From Gloeopeniophorella convolvens (Eukaryota > Basidiomycota > Agaricomycetes > Russulales), in the NCBI GenBank assembly GCA_022496205.1, contig WTXD01000027.1:1-64000 (forward strand): a DNA stretch of 64,000 bases, given 5' to 3'. Every line of letters begins with the position of its first letter. Position 1 is the stretch's first letter. The notes under the pieces are model-generated. The model had not been told where the DNA came from and made no database searches. It was given only the letters and a program-made list of their open reading frames with translations. Of this stretch, positions 10,923-23,489 are shown piece after piece. The translations under genes were made by a program, and so were the position numbers.

Positions 10923-11284
10923 GATAGCGAGGTGAAAGACGAACTTCCCCATCTTTACTATGGTTTCCGCGTCCCGGTCGACCGTCTCCTCAAAATCGCG
11001 TTGGCCGTAGGGGCGGAAATTGAAGGCATGCACAAGGAGGATAAACACACAGAAGGAATGATCGCCGAATATGCTGCACATTGCATTACGAACAAGATTG
11101 AGGACCTGGTGACTTTCGTTGTGAACCTTGCTCATAGGCCCGCGCTGTGCAAGGACCAGGAGTTTTGTATCATCGCAATATACGAGAGCCATACTTCACG
11201 GTGTGGAACTTGGACAAAGGAGAGGAGGTCCTGGCACAGATGCGGAAGATGCTCGAGGTTCTCGATGAAGAACCGGCTAGGTAG
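10923..11284 (+). pseudogene. Hypothetical protein related to the 9.1-kb gene, with a frameshift
   Basis: The frame reads DELPHLYYGFRVPVDRLLK, IEGMHKEDKHTEGMIAEYAA, NKIEDLVTFVVNLAH and EFCIIAIYESH. It then loses sense, while the next frame continues it naturally as EPYFTVWNLDKGEEVLAQM and ends LDEEPAR-stop at 11282-11284. The alignment with the minus-strand paralogue (YVIAMYTNYTVGGEKLVEEDE) runs straight across the break, so a one-base shift near 11185 is the likely reason. No intron signal is found there. Function unknown. The 5' start is unclear; an ATG at 10862 is in another frame. Confidence 0.4.
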
Positions 11285-13038
11285 TGGTGGACATCACTGA
11301 TGGGCTCGCGTGAGGGCCACCTGCTATTCGTTTCACCGACGTAACTGACCAAAACTGTTCATAACTGGCAATAGAAGTCATTTTGAGACGCTGGCGGAAG
11401 ACCCACCTGTTGACGATGGAGCTTCCGAAGTTTCTGACCACCAGGCTCTCGACTCCACCGGCACCTCCACACCTGCGGACGCACCGGCGTCAGTCAAGCT
11501 TTGATGAATTACGGTCGCTGGGTACGGATCGTAGGTAGCACCGCGAATGTAGTACGGGGTGTTGCGAATGGAAAATTTCCTGCGAGCTCGTTCCGAGGGG
11601 AAGATACAGACGAGGAAAGAGGGAGGTTGAGGACGAGATGGGACAAGATATCAGTCTCCTCCAAGTAGACTGCACCCAGACTGACGAAGACCGATCAATA
11701 TTCAATCTTGACAAGGCAAGGGTTATATCACCTCACAGAGACAGACGGTGCCCAGGGACTGGCGATGATCGACAAGTGCTGGAGTCACATCGAGCTGTAC
11801 GCCACCGGGAACGTCAAAGATACATCGTACCCTTTGGACTTGAACGGGTAGTTTCTGAACTGCGGAACGCGCTGGGCGTCGAATGAACCCCGTGTGGCTG
11901 TGAGACTGGCGTTGGGGAACGTGAATAGTGAGGGACGCATAACCCGTTGGTTCACAATGGTCTTACGATGGCATTCCATACGAAAGCCTACAGCTCTGGT
12001 TGTACAACGCAGTTTTGTGGGAGTACATGCGCACACACAGGCAAGCACACGGCCGAAGTGCGGTCTTAGCGGGGGGGGGGGGCGTGTGGGCCTTTCGGTA
12101 GCGGATGTCGTGAGCCAGCACATAGTCCATGCTCAGACATCGCAGTATCTTCCAGGATAGTGCTGTGTGCTGCACCGAAATGGAAACTCAGTGTCACTGA
12201 GGACGTGGCATGCGCTTGGTTGCGCCATATAAGTAAGGCGTGCAGCGGGTCTCATCCCCGCGACGCTGTGACAATATCAACCAGTTATCGAGTAGGTAGA
12301 TTCACATGCGTACCGCGATCCGCCGAGCGCCACGCTCAGCGGAAGGAGGGGTTAGGACGATGTCCCGCCGCAATTCTCTTGCAATCACTAGTACTCGTAC
12401 TTATCCGACGCAGCAGGGGCTTGTACCTTCCGGATTTGGAATCCTATCCATGGACATCGGTGCAGTATATCATGGTTCAACTGGGTATTCAACAAGTAGT
12501 TGATGTAGGTGGATCAGATGGCGTAGGATGGAACGGCAGTGGGAGAAAAGGAGAGGGCATTGAGTGGACCAGCGGCCGCCATCAACTTGGGTGAGAAGAG
12601 CAGCGGGCGGGCCGGTCACCGATTGGTGCCGGAAGGGTGCCTGAGCGAGATGTTCCAATATTGCCAACTCGTCAAGGTCATCTAGACGCTCGACGTCCTC
12701 GTGGTACCCTCACCGCATGGAACAGCTGTAGCATGACCCTGTGCCCCCAGCACCCTTCGTATGACCGCAATGCAAACTTTCAATACGTAGCCAAATAGCA
12801 TAGAGCACTAATCCACGAGTCTTGACAGGATCCTTACATCGTTCGGCACGATCGTGCAACGTGCGAGGGCTTGCCGAGTTCGACTATGTAAAGGTGACTA
12901 TTTTCCTGGTGGCTGTGTGATCGCGGCACGGGCTTCCCCGGTTCCGTGGACGTTCATATATAACTAACGCTCAGGCCGCCGCACGCTCGAGCGCCCTGTC
13001 CCCCACCCTGTGGACGTCCCGTCACCTTCCCCCGAGCT
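11285..13038. other. Long gene-poor stretch
   Basis: No frame with recognisable protein sense. A run of eleven or so G residues lies near 12071-12081. The last 150 bases hold the promoter and 5' UTR of the membrane-protein gene, with a TATA-like catatataac at about 12955. No RNA gene was seen. Confidence 0.35.
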
Positions 13039-14400
13039 ATGGTAGCCCCGTTCTTTGTCGCTGCCTCGTCCCTTCTGCTCTTTGCCGGCTCAGTGCATGC
13101 GCAGGCACCCAGCGCGCCAAACTGCACCGACCCCTCTTTCGGCTGGGTGCGTTCCCTTTCGTCTGACTTCTCCAACGGCGATTACAGCTTCCTCTCCACC
13201 ACGGTTCCCAGGCGTCCAATTCGCTCCAACAGAATCCATGTGAGGTGGTAGCATACCTCGAGGCAACGTGTAACGGTGGTCGTCAGTGCTTCACCTTACC
13301 ATCTCACCCGTGTACCACCTCACCACCGACCAGTGTTTTCAATTCCTGCTCTGTCACCCGGCCTTTCCTACACCGGACCCAGCGGTCCCGACAATGGAGA
13401 CATATGCAAGTGCAACAGTGTTGCTTACAATCTCATCAGTGCTTGCGATGCATGCCAGGGGTCGAATTGGACTAGGTAGGTCAACGGTCCTCGCGCCATA
13501 CCCCGCTCTCCCTCCAATCTCTGAAATCACCTCATCCCGGACCAGCTATTCTTTGTGGCACTTTAATTGCACTACGACTTCTCCTGCCGGAACGTATGAC
13601 CCGCTGGCTTTACTGGTTGTCATTATCTAACACATTCATCAGCTTCCCCCTCCCCATCCCGGATGGCATCCGAGTACCGAAATGGGCATTCCTCGACCCA
13701 GCTGTATGTCTACTTGCTTCATACCCACACCCACCGAAGCCGGGTTCTTAATATCTTTGCAGACTTCGGGAGACAGTTGGAACCAGGCGGCGGCTATCCT
13801 GGCTGGTGGTGCGTCGGCCGACGAACGAGCAGCGAATATCCTTACGTATGTCTGATCAGATCTGCCGGAGGTGACGGGCACCGCGGCCTTCTCGAGCTCA
13901 ACCAGTGCCCCGCAATCCACCGGCTCAAACGCGCCTTCGCCTTCGACATCACCGGCCTCGGATTCCTCGGGCCACAAGTCCCACGCAGGCGCAATTGCGG
14001 GTGGCGTCGTCGGCGGCCTTATCGCTGCGGCGCTCATCGCAGGTGCAGCGGCGTGGTTCATCATCCGGCGCCGCCGTGCGCAGTCCGCGCCCTCTGCGGC
14101 GTTCGCTAGCGCAGGAGGACCACAGATGGGCCAGTCGTTCTCGCCCTTCTCGCCGTCATCCGAGACGCCGCGTTACTACGTCAGTCGCTCATCTCGGCGG
14201 TATCAAAGTGCGCGCCTACTGACCCAATCGCTGATGATCCGGCGCATCATCCTTTACAGGACCCCTCCGACCCGTCCACCTTCCCGCAGGCCGCGCCGTC
14301 GCCCACGATCCACACGACCAACCCGAGCGCGCAGTTCCACGGCTCGTTTAGCGACCTGCAGCCAAACCGGCAGCAGTACAGCGGCCTCCCCGAAGTTTGA
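13039..14400 (+). CDS. Secretory-pathway single-pass membrane protein (Agaricomycete family)
   Basis: Spliced exons that fit: 13039-13146, 13212-13278, 13334-13475, then pieces from about 13545 on, including one ending at 13808 with an intron to 13859, and a last part to the stop at 14398-14400. The protein starts with a signal peptide (MVAPFFVAASSLLLFAG, cleavage after VHAQA). It continues with a Cys-rich ectodomain: CTDPSFGW/ASNSLQQNPCEVVAYL, CKCNSVAYNLISACDACQG, NCTTTSPAGT/FPLPIPDG and IRVPKWAFLDP. A Ser/Thr-rich stalk, one TM helix (AIAGGVVGGLIAAALIAGAA) with a basic stop-transfer RRRR, and a disordered tail ending QQYSGLPEV follow. This architecture is common in mushroom-forming fungi; function is unknown, plausibly a cell-surface sensor. 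The TGA at 13853 lies inside an intron. The junction just after 14175 is not resolved. Confidence 0.75.
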
Positions 14401-15611
14401 GCCGCTGGCGTTCCGCGCTGCGCGGCCTCGCGACGCGCCAGTCTATTTTCTTGCACCTTTACGAGAATCTGCAACGTCTCAGTAAAACGCCCCCCGTCCC
14501 GCCTCCTGCCCACTGTGCCATACGAGACGTGCGCTCGGCCCGGTATTTAATGATTGATTATTTCGCCTGGGCTCTGCCCAGTCAGCTACGGACATGACTT
14601 TTTTTCTGCCTCTCTTCCCCTTGGCTTTATTTACGAGAACGAGGATATCATATGCTACGCACGAGTGTATTCGTTTGGGTGTTGTGTAAGTGTGCTGTAA
14701 ATTGGGATACTTCTTGGCAATGGATTCAGCTGCTGGAATTGGTGCTATGCGATGAGGATCGCGAGGACCATCCCTAACGAAGCTAGCTGTCGATCGACAC
14801 ATCTCCTTGCAGTTAGCCCCAACAACGGAACAGGACTAAACACCGCAACACATCCATCTCGGCCACTCATCCCCCCCACATGCACGCTTCAACAGGAAAA
14901 TAAAACACTAGCATTGAACATGAGCCTCAAACCAAGCTACGGAAGGAACAAAATCAGACAGCCCAAGCATGACAACTCTGCGAAACATGTCGGTGACGCC
15001 AGGTGACTGCGCCACCCATCGGACGCGAGCGCGCCTGAGTGCGCAGCCAAAGAGCGCATCGTCGGTCTGAGGCTGCTGGCGATGAGGGACTTCCGTGAGA
15101 TGCGGCAAGTCGAACATGTGGTATATCAGCGCCTGGAGTAGTTGTTAAAAGATGAAGGGACGCGGCGTGGGTCTTGCGTGGGTTTTGCTTGGGGCGGTTT
15201 AGGGCCGGCCTTCGCGCGCCAGGCGTTTGGCATCGATCATGCTGCCAGCTGGCACCTGCTGTCACCCTGCAGAACACCTTGTGGACTGCAGCTGGCAGGT
15301 GATATTACGATCGCGACACCCGATGGTGAATTGTCTCCATGCGCTGGCAGCTTTGGTCCAGATTCCTAGGCATTCAGGGTCGCACAGCCCAGCGTCCCAA
15401 TAGTACAACAACGACTGTATTTTACGACAACACAGCGACAGCGACCACAGCACCGGGTACAGACGATGGCGCGCCTCATACAGATCCTGCACAAATATAT
15501 ACATCCGAAAATCAAGTCCCGCCGGATCGTTGAGTTCGCGCGCGCACTGCACTGGTGCACTCCATGCATTCCACTCGCTCGCCTCATCAGTTAGACCTGT
15601 AGTTTTCGGCT
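14401..15611. other. Intergenic region between convergent genes
   Basis: It holds the 3' flanks of the plus-strand membrane-protein gene and the minus-strand transhydrogenase gene. No coding frame of known family, RNA gene or repeat was recognised. Confidence 0.4.
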
Positions 15612-18600
15612 TCAGCCCCTGGTCTCCAGGCTTCTCTTGATGGCTGTGCATGCATTCATGAGTGCGCGAAGAAAGGGAGCAGAATCAACGCAACGCACCT
15701 TCGCACGAGTCTTTTGCGTCGCCGAAGAGCATCTTCGTCCCGGGCATGTAGAACATCGGGTTCGGCACGTCGGCTGAGCACCGGCCGCATCAGACGTGCC
15801 CGCACGCACAAACGAGAATGTAAAGACGCACCGTAGCCGCTGCTCATGCCGCGCTTCATCACGACGACCTGCTTACTCTTCCACGCGTGCAGCACGGGCA
15901 TGCCCGCGATCGAGCTGCCCGGCTCGAGCGCGATCGGGTTGACCGTATCGTTCGCGCCGATGACAAGCGTGACGTCCGTCTCCGCGAAGTCGTCGTTGAT
16001 CTCGTCCATCTCCAGCACGACTGCGTTGGCCCGGGGTTAGCGGCTGCACGGCACGGCAGGGTCGAGGGGCGGGACGTACTGTCATACGGCACGGATGCCT
16101 CCGCGAGCAGGACGTTGCACTGGCCCGGCATGCGCCCTGCGACCGGATGTATTGCGAAGCGGACGTTCACGCCCCTGGCGCGCAGCAGCGACGTGATTTC
16201 GGATATCGCGTACTGTGCCTTGGCCACGGCCATGCCGTACCCAACCACCTGCGCAGTGCACCGATGAGCCATCCGGTGGGAAACGCGATGTCGTCGCGGA
16301 CTTACCAGAATGACGCTGTCAGCGTTTGCCAGCGCTTCCGCGACATCATCAGAAGTCGTCTGTGTGATCTGGCCTTCAATCTTGTAGTCCGAAGGTGCTG
16401 CCGCAGGAGCGGCGCCTCCGAACATGACATTGGTCAGTGACCGGTTCATGGCGACACACTGGAGGCTATGAGCGTGCAGATCAATGATTCCCCGCAATAA
16501 ATGCGTACCATAATGTACGACAGGATGGATCCGCTGACGCCAATCAGCGATCCAACTGTAGTCAACAGTGGATTGTCGAGCATGAAGCCTGTTAAGGGCG
16601 TTGGGATCATCTATGCACGTAATGTAGTGACGGGAACGATGACGGACCCTCTGCCACCAGTGCGAATCCAGAATACGCGTTCAACACTGTGATGACAACA
16701 GCTACATTCGCTCGTCAGCGCGCATCCATGCACAAGAAGCATATCCCGACGTACGCATATCCGCACCACCGACGGCCGCGGTCAGCGTGTATCCCTTGAT
16801 GAAACTGAGGATCGTGTTCAGGCCAAGGTACCCAGCTGCTACTATGGGTACGGTGGGTGCAGCAGCAAGGAACGCTCCCATGCTCGCGAGGTTGATGCCG
16901 AGCAGCGAACCGTTAACGAGATGCCGGGCAGGCAGTACAAGCGGCTTGGACGACATCTTTCCCGCAAGCTTGAGGAACGCGACGATTGAGCCCGTGAATG
17001 TTACGCCACCTGCACAACGTCAGCCCTAGGGCACGCATGTCAAGGCTAGACGGGGCCTACCGATGAGCACGCCAAGGTACGCCGTGACGAGATGTAAAGT
17101 CGTAATGTGATCCGCGGCTGCGCCGAGGACGCTTCCGATACTCGTAAGGACCGCCGCAAGACCCACGACGGAGTGCAGCGCGGCGACCATTTGTGGGAGC
17201 TCCGTTGCGGTGATGCGGCGCCCGAGGATCGCACCGGCGGTTCCGCCGATTGCAGCGACAGCTGCGAACTGCGCAAGCACCTCGGGCGGGAAGCCGACTG
17301 CTGCGAGAGACGCGAGAATGCCGGAGCCAACGCCGAGGATTCCAAGCACATTGCCCTGACGCGCGGTCGCTTGCGAAGCAAGGCCGGACAACGAGGCTGG
17401 GACCGAGGCAATCAGCGCGGAACCCTGGAAGCTGAGATGGCGCGCGTCCCACCTATGCAAAGAATGCTGCTAGTCAAATAACCGGCTTGTACAAGGCCGG
17501 CCATGCCTGTATGGGCTGCCGCCAGGAAACCGCCAGTGAAGACTACGGCCGGGACACCGTATAGCCAGGAGTACTCTGGCGGGTCAGTGCGCCCTGTTCA
17601 AGCAGAAAGGTCAGAGGGTGAGGTCGAGCAGGATATGGCAGAAACGCACTCTTGAACATATCCAGCATGCGCTTCGTAATCACGAAACCACCAGCAACGT
17701 TGACACTTGCTAAGAGTACCGAGAGTGCGCCGAGTGCCTGAGGAACGGTACCAGGCAGGTAGCCTCCACCCATGACGAAGAGACCACCAATGCCGACCAT
17801 ACCTAGATCACCATGTTAGCCTTCTCCATGCCGAGAGTAATGCGGCAGCGCACCAGAGATAGCGTTTGTGACGGACATCAGCGGCGAGTGCAGAGCGGGT
17901 GCAACACCCCAAACGACGCGGTACCCGATAAGACCAGCAAGCCCAAATGTGAAGAAGTTCGTCATGAACAACGGGCCTGTGACCTTGCCGAGCGCAATGG
18001 CAGTACCCATGCCTGCAGTGACAGTGGCGACCTCCCGAGTGACCTTTTGCCAGGGCGTGATAGCAAGCATCTCCTTCTCAGCATCAGCTGCCTTCGCGGG
18101 AGTTGGTGGTGGAACGGCAGCGACAGCAGGGGCACGAGGAACGGGCTGCAGAAGGGCACCATGGTGCACAACCAGGGCTCCACGCACGACTTCGTCCTCT
18201 AGGTTGATGTGGAAATTCGAGGGCGTGTTGACGGGGGTCATGGACAGGAAGAACTTCGTGATGTTGTTAGAATAGAGCGTCGACGACTGCGTAGGTAGTC
18301 GTGAAGGAAGATCAGTGTAACCTGGACAGCCGGGTAGAGTCAATACGGCGCCCGGTGATGCAAAACCATGCTCCGCGTACCAATAACCGTGACTCCTCGA
18401 TGCACATGAAGTTCTCCTGGTCTAGTCGCCTCGCAGTTTCCGCCAGCTTCGGCCGCCAAGTCTACGATAACCGATCCTTGCTTCATAGCAGCGACCATCT
18501 GCAGACACAAGAAATCAGTCACGTTCTTCGAGGTGTACTACTAACGCCTACCTCGTGAGTGATCAGCTTTGGAGCAGGTTTTCCGGGAATAAGAGCCTGC

Positions 18601-19913
18601 ACTTATGGTCAGAAAACCTGCAGCGAGCGCGACTGTGAAGCATACCGTGGTAATTACGATGTCTACTTCTTTGCATTGTTCTAGGAAAAGAGCCATCTCA
18701 GCCTCTATGAACTCCTTTGACATCTCCTTCGCGTATCCGCCTCCCCCGCTGCCTTCCTCTTCTATCGAGACTTCAATAAATTCAGCACCGAGTGATTGAA
18801 CCTGTTCACGAGCCGCCGAACGCGTGTCGAAGCCGCGCACGATGGCGCCCAAACGTCGCGCTGTTGCAATAGCACTAAGACCCGCAACACCAGCGCCAAT
18901 AACCAAAACCTTGCATGGAGGGATCTGCGCGTGTGATGCCGTCAGCTCGCGCTCGCCTCATCAAGAGGCCGGATCCTCACCTTCCTGTCATCGAGTGTCA
19001 CGTAAGAACGCGAGAATAATATCACCGAACACGTAAGTGAGATGGCACGCACCCAGCCGCCGTAACCTGGCCCGTCATATATCGACCGAAGTGATTCGCC
19101 GCCTCCAGCACGGCCTTATAGCCAGCGATGTTCGCCATAGAGCTAACAGCATATCAGAGGCCTGCAACATGCACGCATACATGCTGCGAAAAACGCACCT
19201 GAGCGCGTCAAACGTCTGCGCGCGCGAAATCCGGGGTATCATGTCCATGGCGAGCGCGTTGACGTCTCTCTTTGCCAATGCATCGATGAGTTCCTTGTTT
19301 TGCCGCGGGTACAGGAACGAGATGAGCGTGCTTCCGTGTCTGAGGTGCTCTACTTCTTGGTCGTACGACGGCGGCCGGACCTTGAGCATGATGTCCGTGT
19401 GCGCGAAAAGCTCCTCGCGCGACGCAAGCGTCGCGCCGGCCTTCTCGTAGTCCTCATTTAGAAATTGCGCATGCGCACCGGCATTGTGCTCGACGAGCAC
19501 CTCCGCAAAGCCCTTCTTACGGAGCAACGCAACATTCTGTGGCGTCAGCGCGACGCGGCACTCGTTCGGGAACAGTTCTCGTGGCACGCCGACCCTCAAA
19601 GACGAATAGGGGATGCCTGTATGCGCAGTCGCGGCGTCGGCCCAAGAGCGTGCGAATGAGGTTACCGCGGGGAACACTCACTCGAATCAACCTCCGCAGA
19701 TGCGGACTTGGGTTCTTCGCGTGCACATCTGGACGCATGAAAAGCGCGCAGCGGGGCGGCAGCTGGGAGGACGACACGTTGCTCAGCGACGAGGCAGCTG
19801 TAGCATGCATGGTGCGGCGGCGCACCCTTCCTAAGCCTCCTGTAGACATGGGCGGAGGCGATGGACTGCGATCGCTGCAAGCAGTGGGCGACGTTGGCCA
19901 CTAGGGGGGCCAT
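15612..19913 (-). CDS. NNT: Mitochondrial NAD(P) transhydrogenase (PntA-PntB fusion)
   Basis: Proton-translocating transhydrogenase of the inner mitochondrial membrane: hydride moves from NADH to NADP+ driven by the proton gradient, supplying NADPH. A multi-exon gene reads from 19913 down. A presequence-like N terminus with [10 protein letters not shown] comes first. Then the AlaDH/PNT N domain ([20 protein letters not shown]), the NAD-binding Rossmann motif ([25 protein letters not shown]), AAEAGGN, a Pro/Ala linker, and many hydrophobic helices (dII). The NADP-binding dIII follows: [46 protein letters not shown] and [17 protein letters not shown]. The last short exon gives [15 protein letters not shown] at 15612. 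All catalytic motifs look intact. The order alpha then beta is that of animal-type NNT. The exact start is uncertain because an intron in the presequence is possible. Confidence 0.92.
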
Positions 19914-20080
19914 CGTCTACGAATGCGGGAGTATGCGCGCTGGCGGGTGGTGGTTGTGTTGGCAAGAGAGGGAGAGACGTCGAGGCGCAGGTGGCAGTTA
20001 CCCCGCGTCTGGCCCGGCGGATTGGCGGCGCCTTATTTAGACCCGTTTCCCATCGATGGCCATCACTCACATGCACGCAG

Positions 20081-20278
20081 ATGCACGCCCGCCCTCGCTT
20101 ATTGCTCTCTCTCCTTCTCTTTGGAACCGCCTCCGCCGGCCCAGCTTCTCTTTCGAACGGCTCTGCTTGCGCACTGTTGCCGCGGCGCTGCGGCTCGGAG
20201 CTCAGCAGCCCAAGTCTCCAGGAGGACGCCTGTATTCTTGCGCACACGGTCCGTTTCGGACCTGTCCAGCGTGCATAG
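20081..20278 (+). CDS. Candidate small secreted protein
   Basis: A 65-residue frame starts MHARPRLLLSLLLFGTASAG, a good signal peptide with an AxA-type end. It continues as a short mature part with three Cys and stops at 20276-20278. It is divergent to the transhydrogenase gene, whose start lies about 170 bases to the left. An AT-rich ttatttagac lies about 50 bases upstream. It could equally be chance in a GC-rich promoter. No family is recognised. Confidence 0.25.
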   Translation: MHARPRLLLSLLLFGTASAGPASLSNGSACALLPRRCGSELSSPSLQEDACILAHTVRFGPVQRA

Positions 20279-20712
20279 AGCGTCAGCACGATTGCCTGGA
20301 GCCTCGAAAGGCGGGAATAGATGCAAGGGCTCCTTGGTGCGACACGTCACATCCAACCGGAGGCCCGCACGTGCTCACCTGGTCCTTCTGTCTCCTATTC
20401 ATGTGCTTTCGCACCCACGCACTCACGCGGCATCGACAGCGGGATGACCTGTGGCGGGACGATTGGCCAGTGCTCGCCTCCGTCTCTTCCTGATCTCGAG
20501 GTGCATACATATATACTTGACCTGCGTGCCTGCGCGCCAATTATGTGCAGAAAGAAGGCAGCAGCGGCCTAGGTCTCACGCATGCGCACACCATGTCGTA
20601 AGTCGTATATCCCCCGTTGTATAAGGAACACCACGCGCGTGCCGCCAGTATATATACAAGAGCCTATGCCCGGAAGGAATGCATGTATGGAAGCCGAAAG
20701 AACCCACCCACA
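20279..20712. other. Intergenic, no gene seen
   Basis: The 3' flank of the aldolase gene lies here. Short frames on both strands show no family features. TATA-like gtatatatac near 20650 is visible, with no gene clearly attached to it. Confidence 0.3.
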
Positions 20713-22019
20713 TCATTGCTGTAGCTTGCCGCTGAGCTCGCGCTCGAGATTGACGAGCTCTTGTACGTGAGGGTGTTTCCACAGGTGATCTGCGTCCTCG
20801 GTATCAATTGGGGGCAGCGGTTTCCGCGGAACGCCTCCGTAGCCGTAGACTTTCCAAAGCAGGAACTTGGTGCCTGCGATCCCCGCCTTCGCAATGGTGA
20901 AGTCTGCCCGCGCAACGATACCTTGCAGCTGCTGCGCTGTGGCCAACCGCGAAGGATCCTTGACGGCTTCTTCTGAAACCCCATACAACTTCACTAAGGC
21001 ATGCTAAGAAATGCGGAAATTAGGACGCTGCAATGTCGTCTGAACTGATAAAGCACATACTGGAGCAACATTGGCAAGGCCAGTGATGGCGCCGTGTCCA
21101 TGCACGAAGGCAGACGCGGTGATAAAGTCGGCATATCCTCCAAGCACTAGGAACGGTGCGTCTGGGTTCCTGCGCGGATGGGCGCTGTCAAAGCTGGGCT
21201 CCGCAATGGCTGCCGCGACGCGCGTGAGCTTCCCCACATTTCCGCACCTGATGCCCACATGGGGCAATGTGAGCATGGGGACCCCGTGAAGGCAGGCCAT
21301 CTGGGAGCACGCACGTGAGCTTGACCCCACACAGGTTCGGGCAAGCGGTCGCGAGCTCCGTGATCAGATCAGAGTCGAGGTCGATTCCGCCACTGGCACC
21401 AGGGTCTGTCCACAAGAATACGAACATGCGCCAGTCAGGGGTGTGCTGCATCGAAACGGAGTAGCACCAAAGCACGCACAGTTGTACACCAGCACGGGTA
21501 TCGGGCTCTTCTCCGCAACTTCGACGAAGAATGCTCGGAGCGCGGCGCGGTGATTCGCGAGCACGCCTGCGAAGTACCCCGGCGTGATCACGATTGTCGC
21601 GTCCGCGCCAGCGTCCGCGACTTCCTCACACAGCGCGATCGTCTCGCGCGTGCTTCCTCCGCCCGTGCCCACGATGATCGGGACGTGCTGCAGGCCCTCT
21701 GCGTCGAGGGCTTTGCGGATCGAGCGGACGAGCGCGGCGCGCTCGCCGCGTGCGAGATGCAGGCCCTCGCCCATGGAGCCTGCAAGCAATGGGCGCACGC
21801 CGGCGCGCGCTAAGCGCACAACGTGCGCATCGAGAGAAGGCAAATCTGCAAACGACGACGCAGAACCATTCAGCTCGTGATCGGCGTGCGGGGTAACGGC
21901 TTGCACGGACCGAGTTCCTCGCTCTCCGGATGGAAGAATGTCGGGATCGGCGCATAGATGCCGGCGGTGAGCTTGCGCGCAGCGTGCGAGTGGGACGTCC
22001 CGTTCGTGGTGACGGACAT
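20713..22019 (-). CDS. DapA/HOGA-family aldolase (dihydrodipicolinate synthase superfamily)
   Basis: A class I aldolase that forms a Schiff base with pyruvate; the fungal members may act as 4-hydroxy-2-oxoglutarate or related keto-acid aldolases. The start MSVTTNGTSHSHAARKLTAG leads to GIYAPIPTFFHPESEEL. After an intron come DLPSLDAHVVRLARAGVRPL, GSMGEGLHLA, IIVGTGGGSTRETIAL, ADATIVITPGYFAGVL and PIPVLVYN. A further intron splits VYN/YPGASGGIDLDSD, giving the catalytic Tyr motif YNYP. The Schiff-base Lys is in LCGVKLT. CGNVGKLTRVAAA, FLVLGGYADFITASAFV and GAITGLANVAP follow. The last exon is C-terminal helical (LYGVSEEAVKDP...). At least four GT-AG introns. All active-site motifs are present, so the gene looks functional. 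The substrate cannot be told from sequence. Confidence 0.88.
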
Positions 22020-23489
22020 AGATGCGTCGGTGTAGAAAAGGCGGAGAGGGGGGTGCGGACGAGCACAGGCCCGTCGTGGCGCGATATAAATACGGGTGCG
22101 ACCGCCGTCTGGGCGAAGTCACGGTCGCGGCGGACCGTCCGGAACGGGACCGGCGGGCCGCGGTGTGCGTGCTGCCAGCGTCTGGCCAGGTGGCCCTGCC
22201 GAGCCCGTCGGCGTGGGGAGTGGCCCGGGCACCGTGCGCACCGTGCGCGGTGCAGAAAAGAACACTTCTGCAGAGGACGGGTGTCCGTATCCCTCCTGAA
22301 AGAATGTGAACAGGCGCGAACACATAGCGGCGTATCTTTGGAAAAACACACCCATCAAGCTGTGGAGTGTCTGGGAGCCCCGGCTCGAGGAGAGCCCGGC
22401 TGTCGTAAGTTGAGATGCGGTCTGGCGGTGCGGGGGTCGCACCGGGGAAAGGGCGGACCGGGAGGCGAGCTTCCGAACATCATTCGATTCAATTAGAGCC
22501 GATATGGGTCTGTGGTCTTCTGTGGTCCTGCACGCAACCACCGGCGACGATATGATGGTCAAGGCGGGTGGATCGGAGATCACTGACGGTCGATTTCACA
22601 GCATTTCGATGCCTCGGGCGAAACGAAGAGTGTTTGTCAATTCCAAGGCGACTGGGGAGGCGTCCCCGCGGTGGGATGGCGGCCAATTTCGTCCGCACCC
22701 ACGCCTTTTGTCTGTAGGATTGAAATGAGAGGGTAAACCGAGTCGCCGCATGTCAATGCTGCCATAGCAGAGATAGACACCGATAAGCGCTCGGGACCAG
22801 CCGACCGTCCCTTGGTGAAGGAATCAATTCATAGTGCGTAGACGCTAACGCTTTGTTTGCGTTCACCGGGTACCGGGGCCAGGAGGTGTTCGTCCGCTGA
22901 TCAACGAAGTGATGAACCGGTAAGCTCGAGGGGCGGAGGTGATGGCAATGCCCCCTTGACAATAGCTTCAAGGCTCAACCCACGAAGGTGAAGAGTTTTG
23001 CATTCGGAGGTAGTCCTGTTGGACGACCCGAGGCAAACTAAAACCAGCAGTGCTCGAAACGGACAGGCACAGGGAAGCGTAGCAAGTCAATATGTCCGTT
23101 TATGCATTAGTGTGACTTCACTGAGGACGGTGTGCTTCAGAGCTTGACCCTGTTATTGACATACGGCGGCTAGCCAGTATAATTCCCCCGACGTTCTCTT
23201 GATATTGAAGTCTGTGTTGGACAAGTGCTTGGGAGGAGTATACAACACCGATGCGGTGAGCAGATGCGTTGCTGAGGCAAGGCTTTGCGTCTCTGAAATT
23301 ATGCTGCTATTGTCGCTCACGCGGTCTGCCAACACATACCTGCAGTACTCAGATTTAGCGCGACCGCCCCAGAAAAGAAACGGAACAAATATCAGCGGCC
23401 ACCTACCTAGAGCCGCCCATAGCCCCTTGGAGAATGCCTGGAAGCGTGAACTCACGCTCTGCTCTAGACCAGCCTCCATGGCGGAGAAA
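22020..23489. other. Intergenic region, no gene seen
   Basis: The first about 300 bases are the promoter side of the aldolase gene and the last part is the 3' flank of the pseudouridine synthase gene. Overlapping open frames at 21930-22580 are GC-driven shadows. A minus frame at 23153-23569 has one hydrophobic stretch (WPLIFVPFLFWGG) but no further support. Confidence 0.35.

Noticed and set aside
13853..13855. In-frame TGA in the membrane-protein gene (TYV-TGA-SDLPEV)
   Set aside because: A normal 51-nt intron, GTGCGT at 13809 to GATCAG at 13859, removes it and joins AAILAG to DLPEVTG in frame.
16787..17481. Plus-strand frames within the transhydrogenase locus
   Set aside because: They are antisense to membrane-domain exons of the NNT gene and show no family.
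19923..20493. Overlapping 145-174 residue plus-strand frames
   Set aside because: Cys/Arg/Ser-rich and inconsistent between frames; only the 65-residue signal-peptide frame was kept as a weak candidate.
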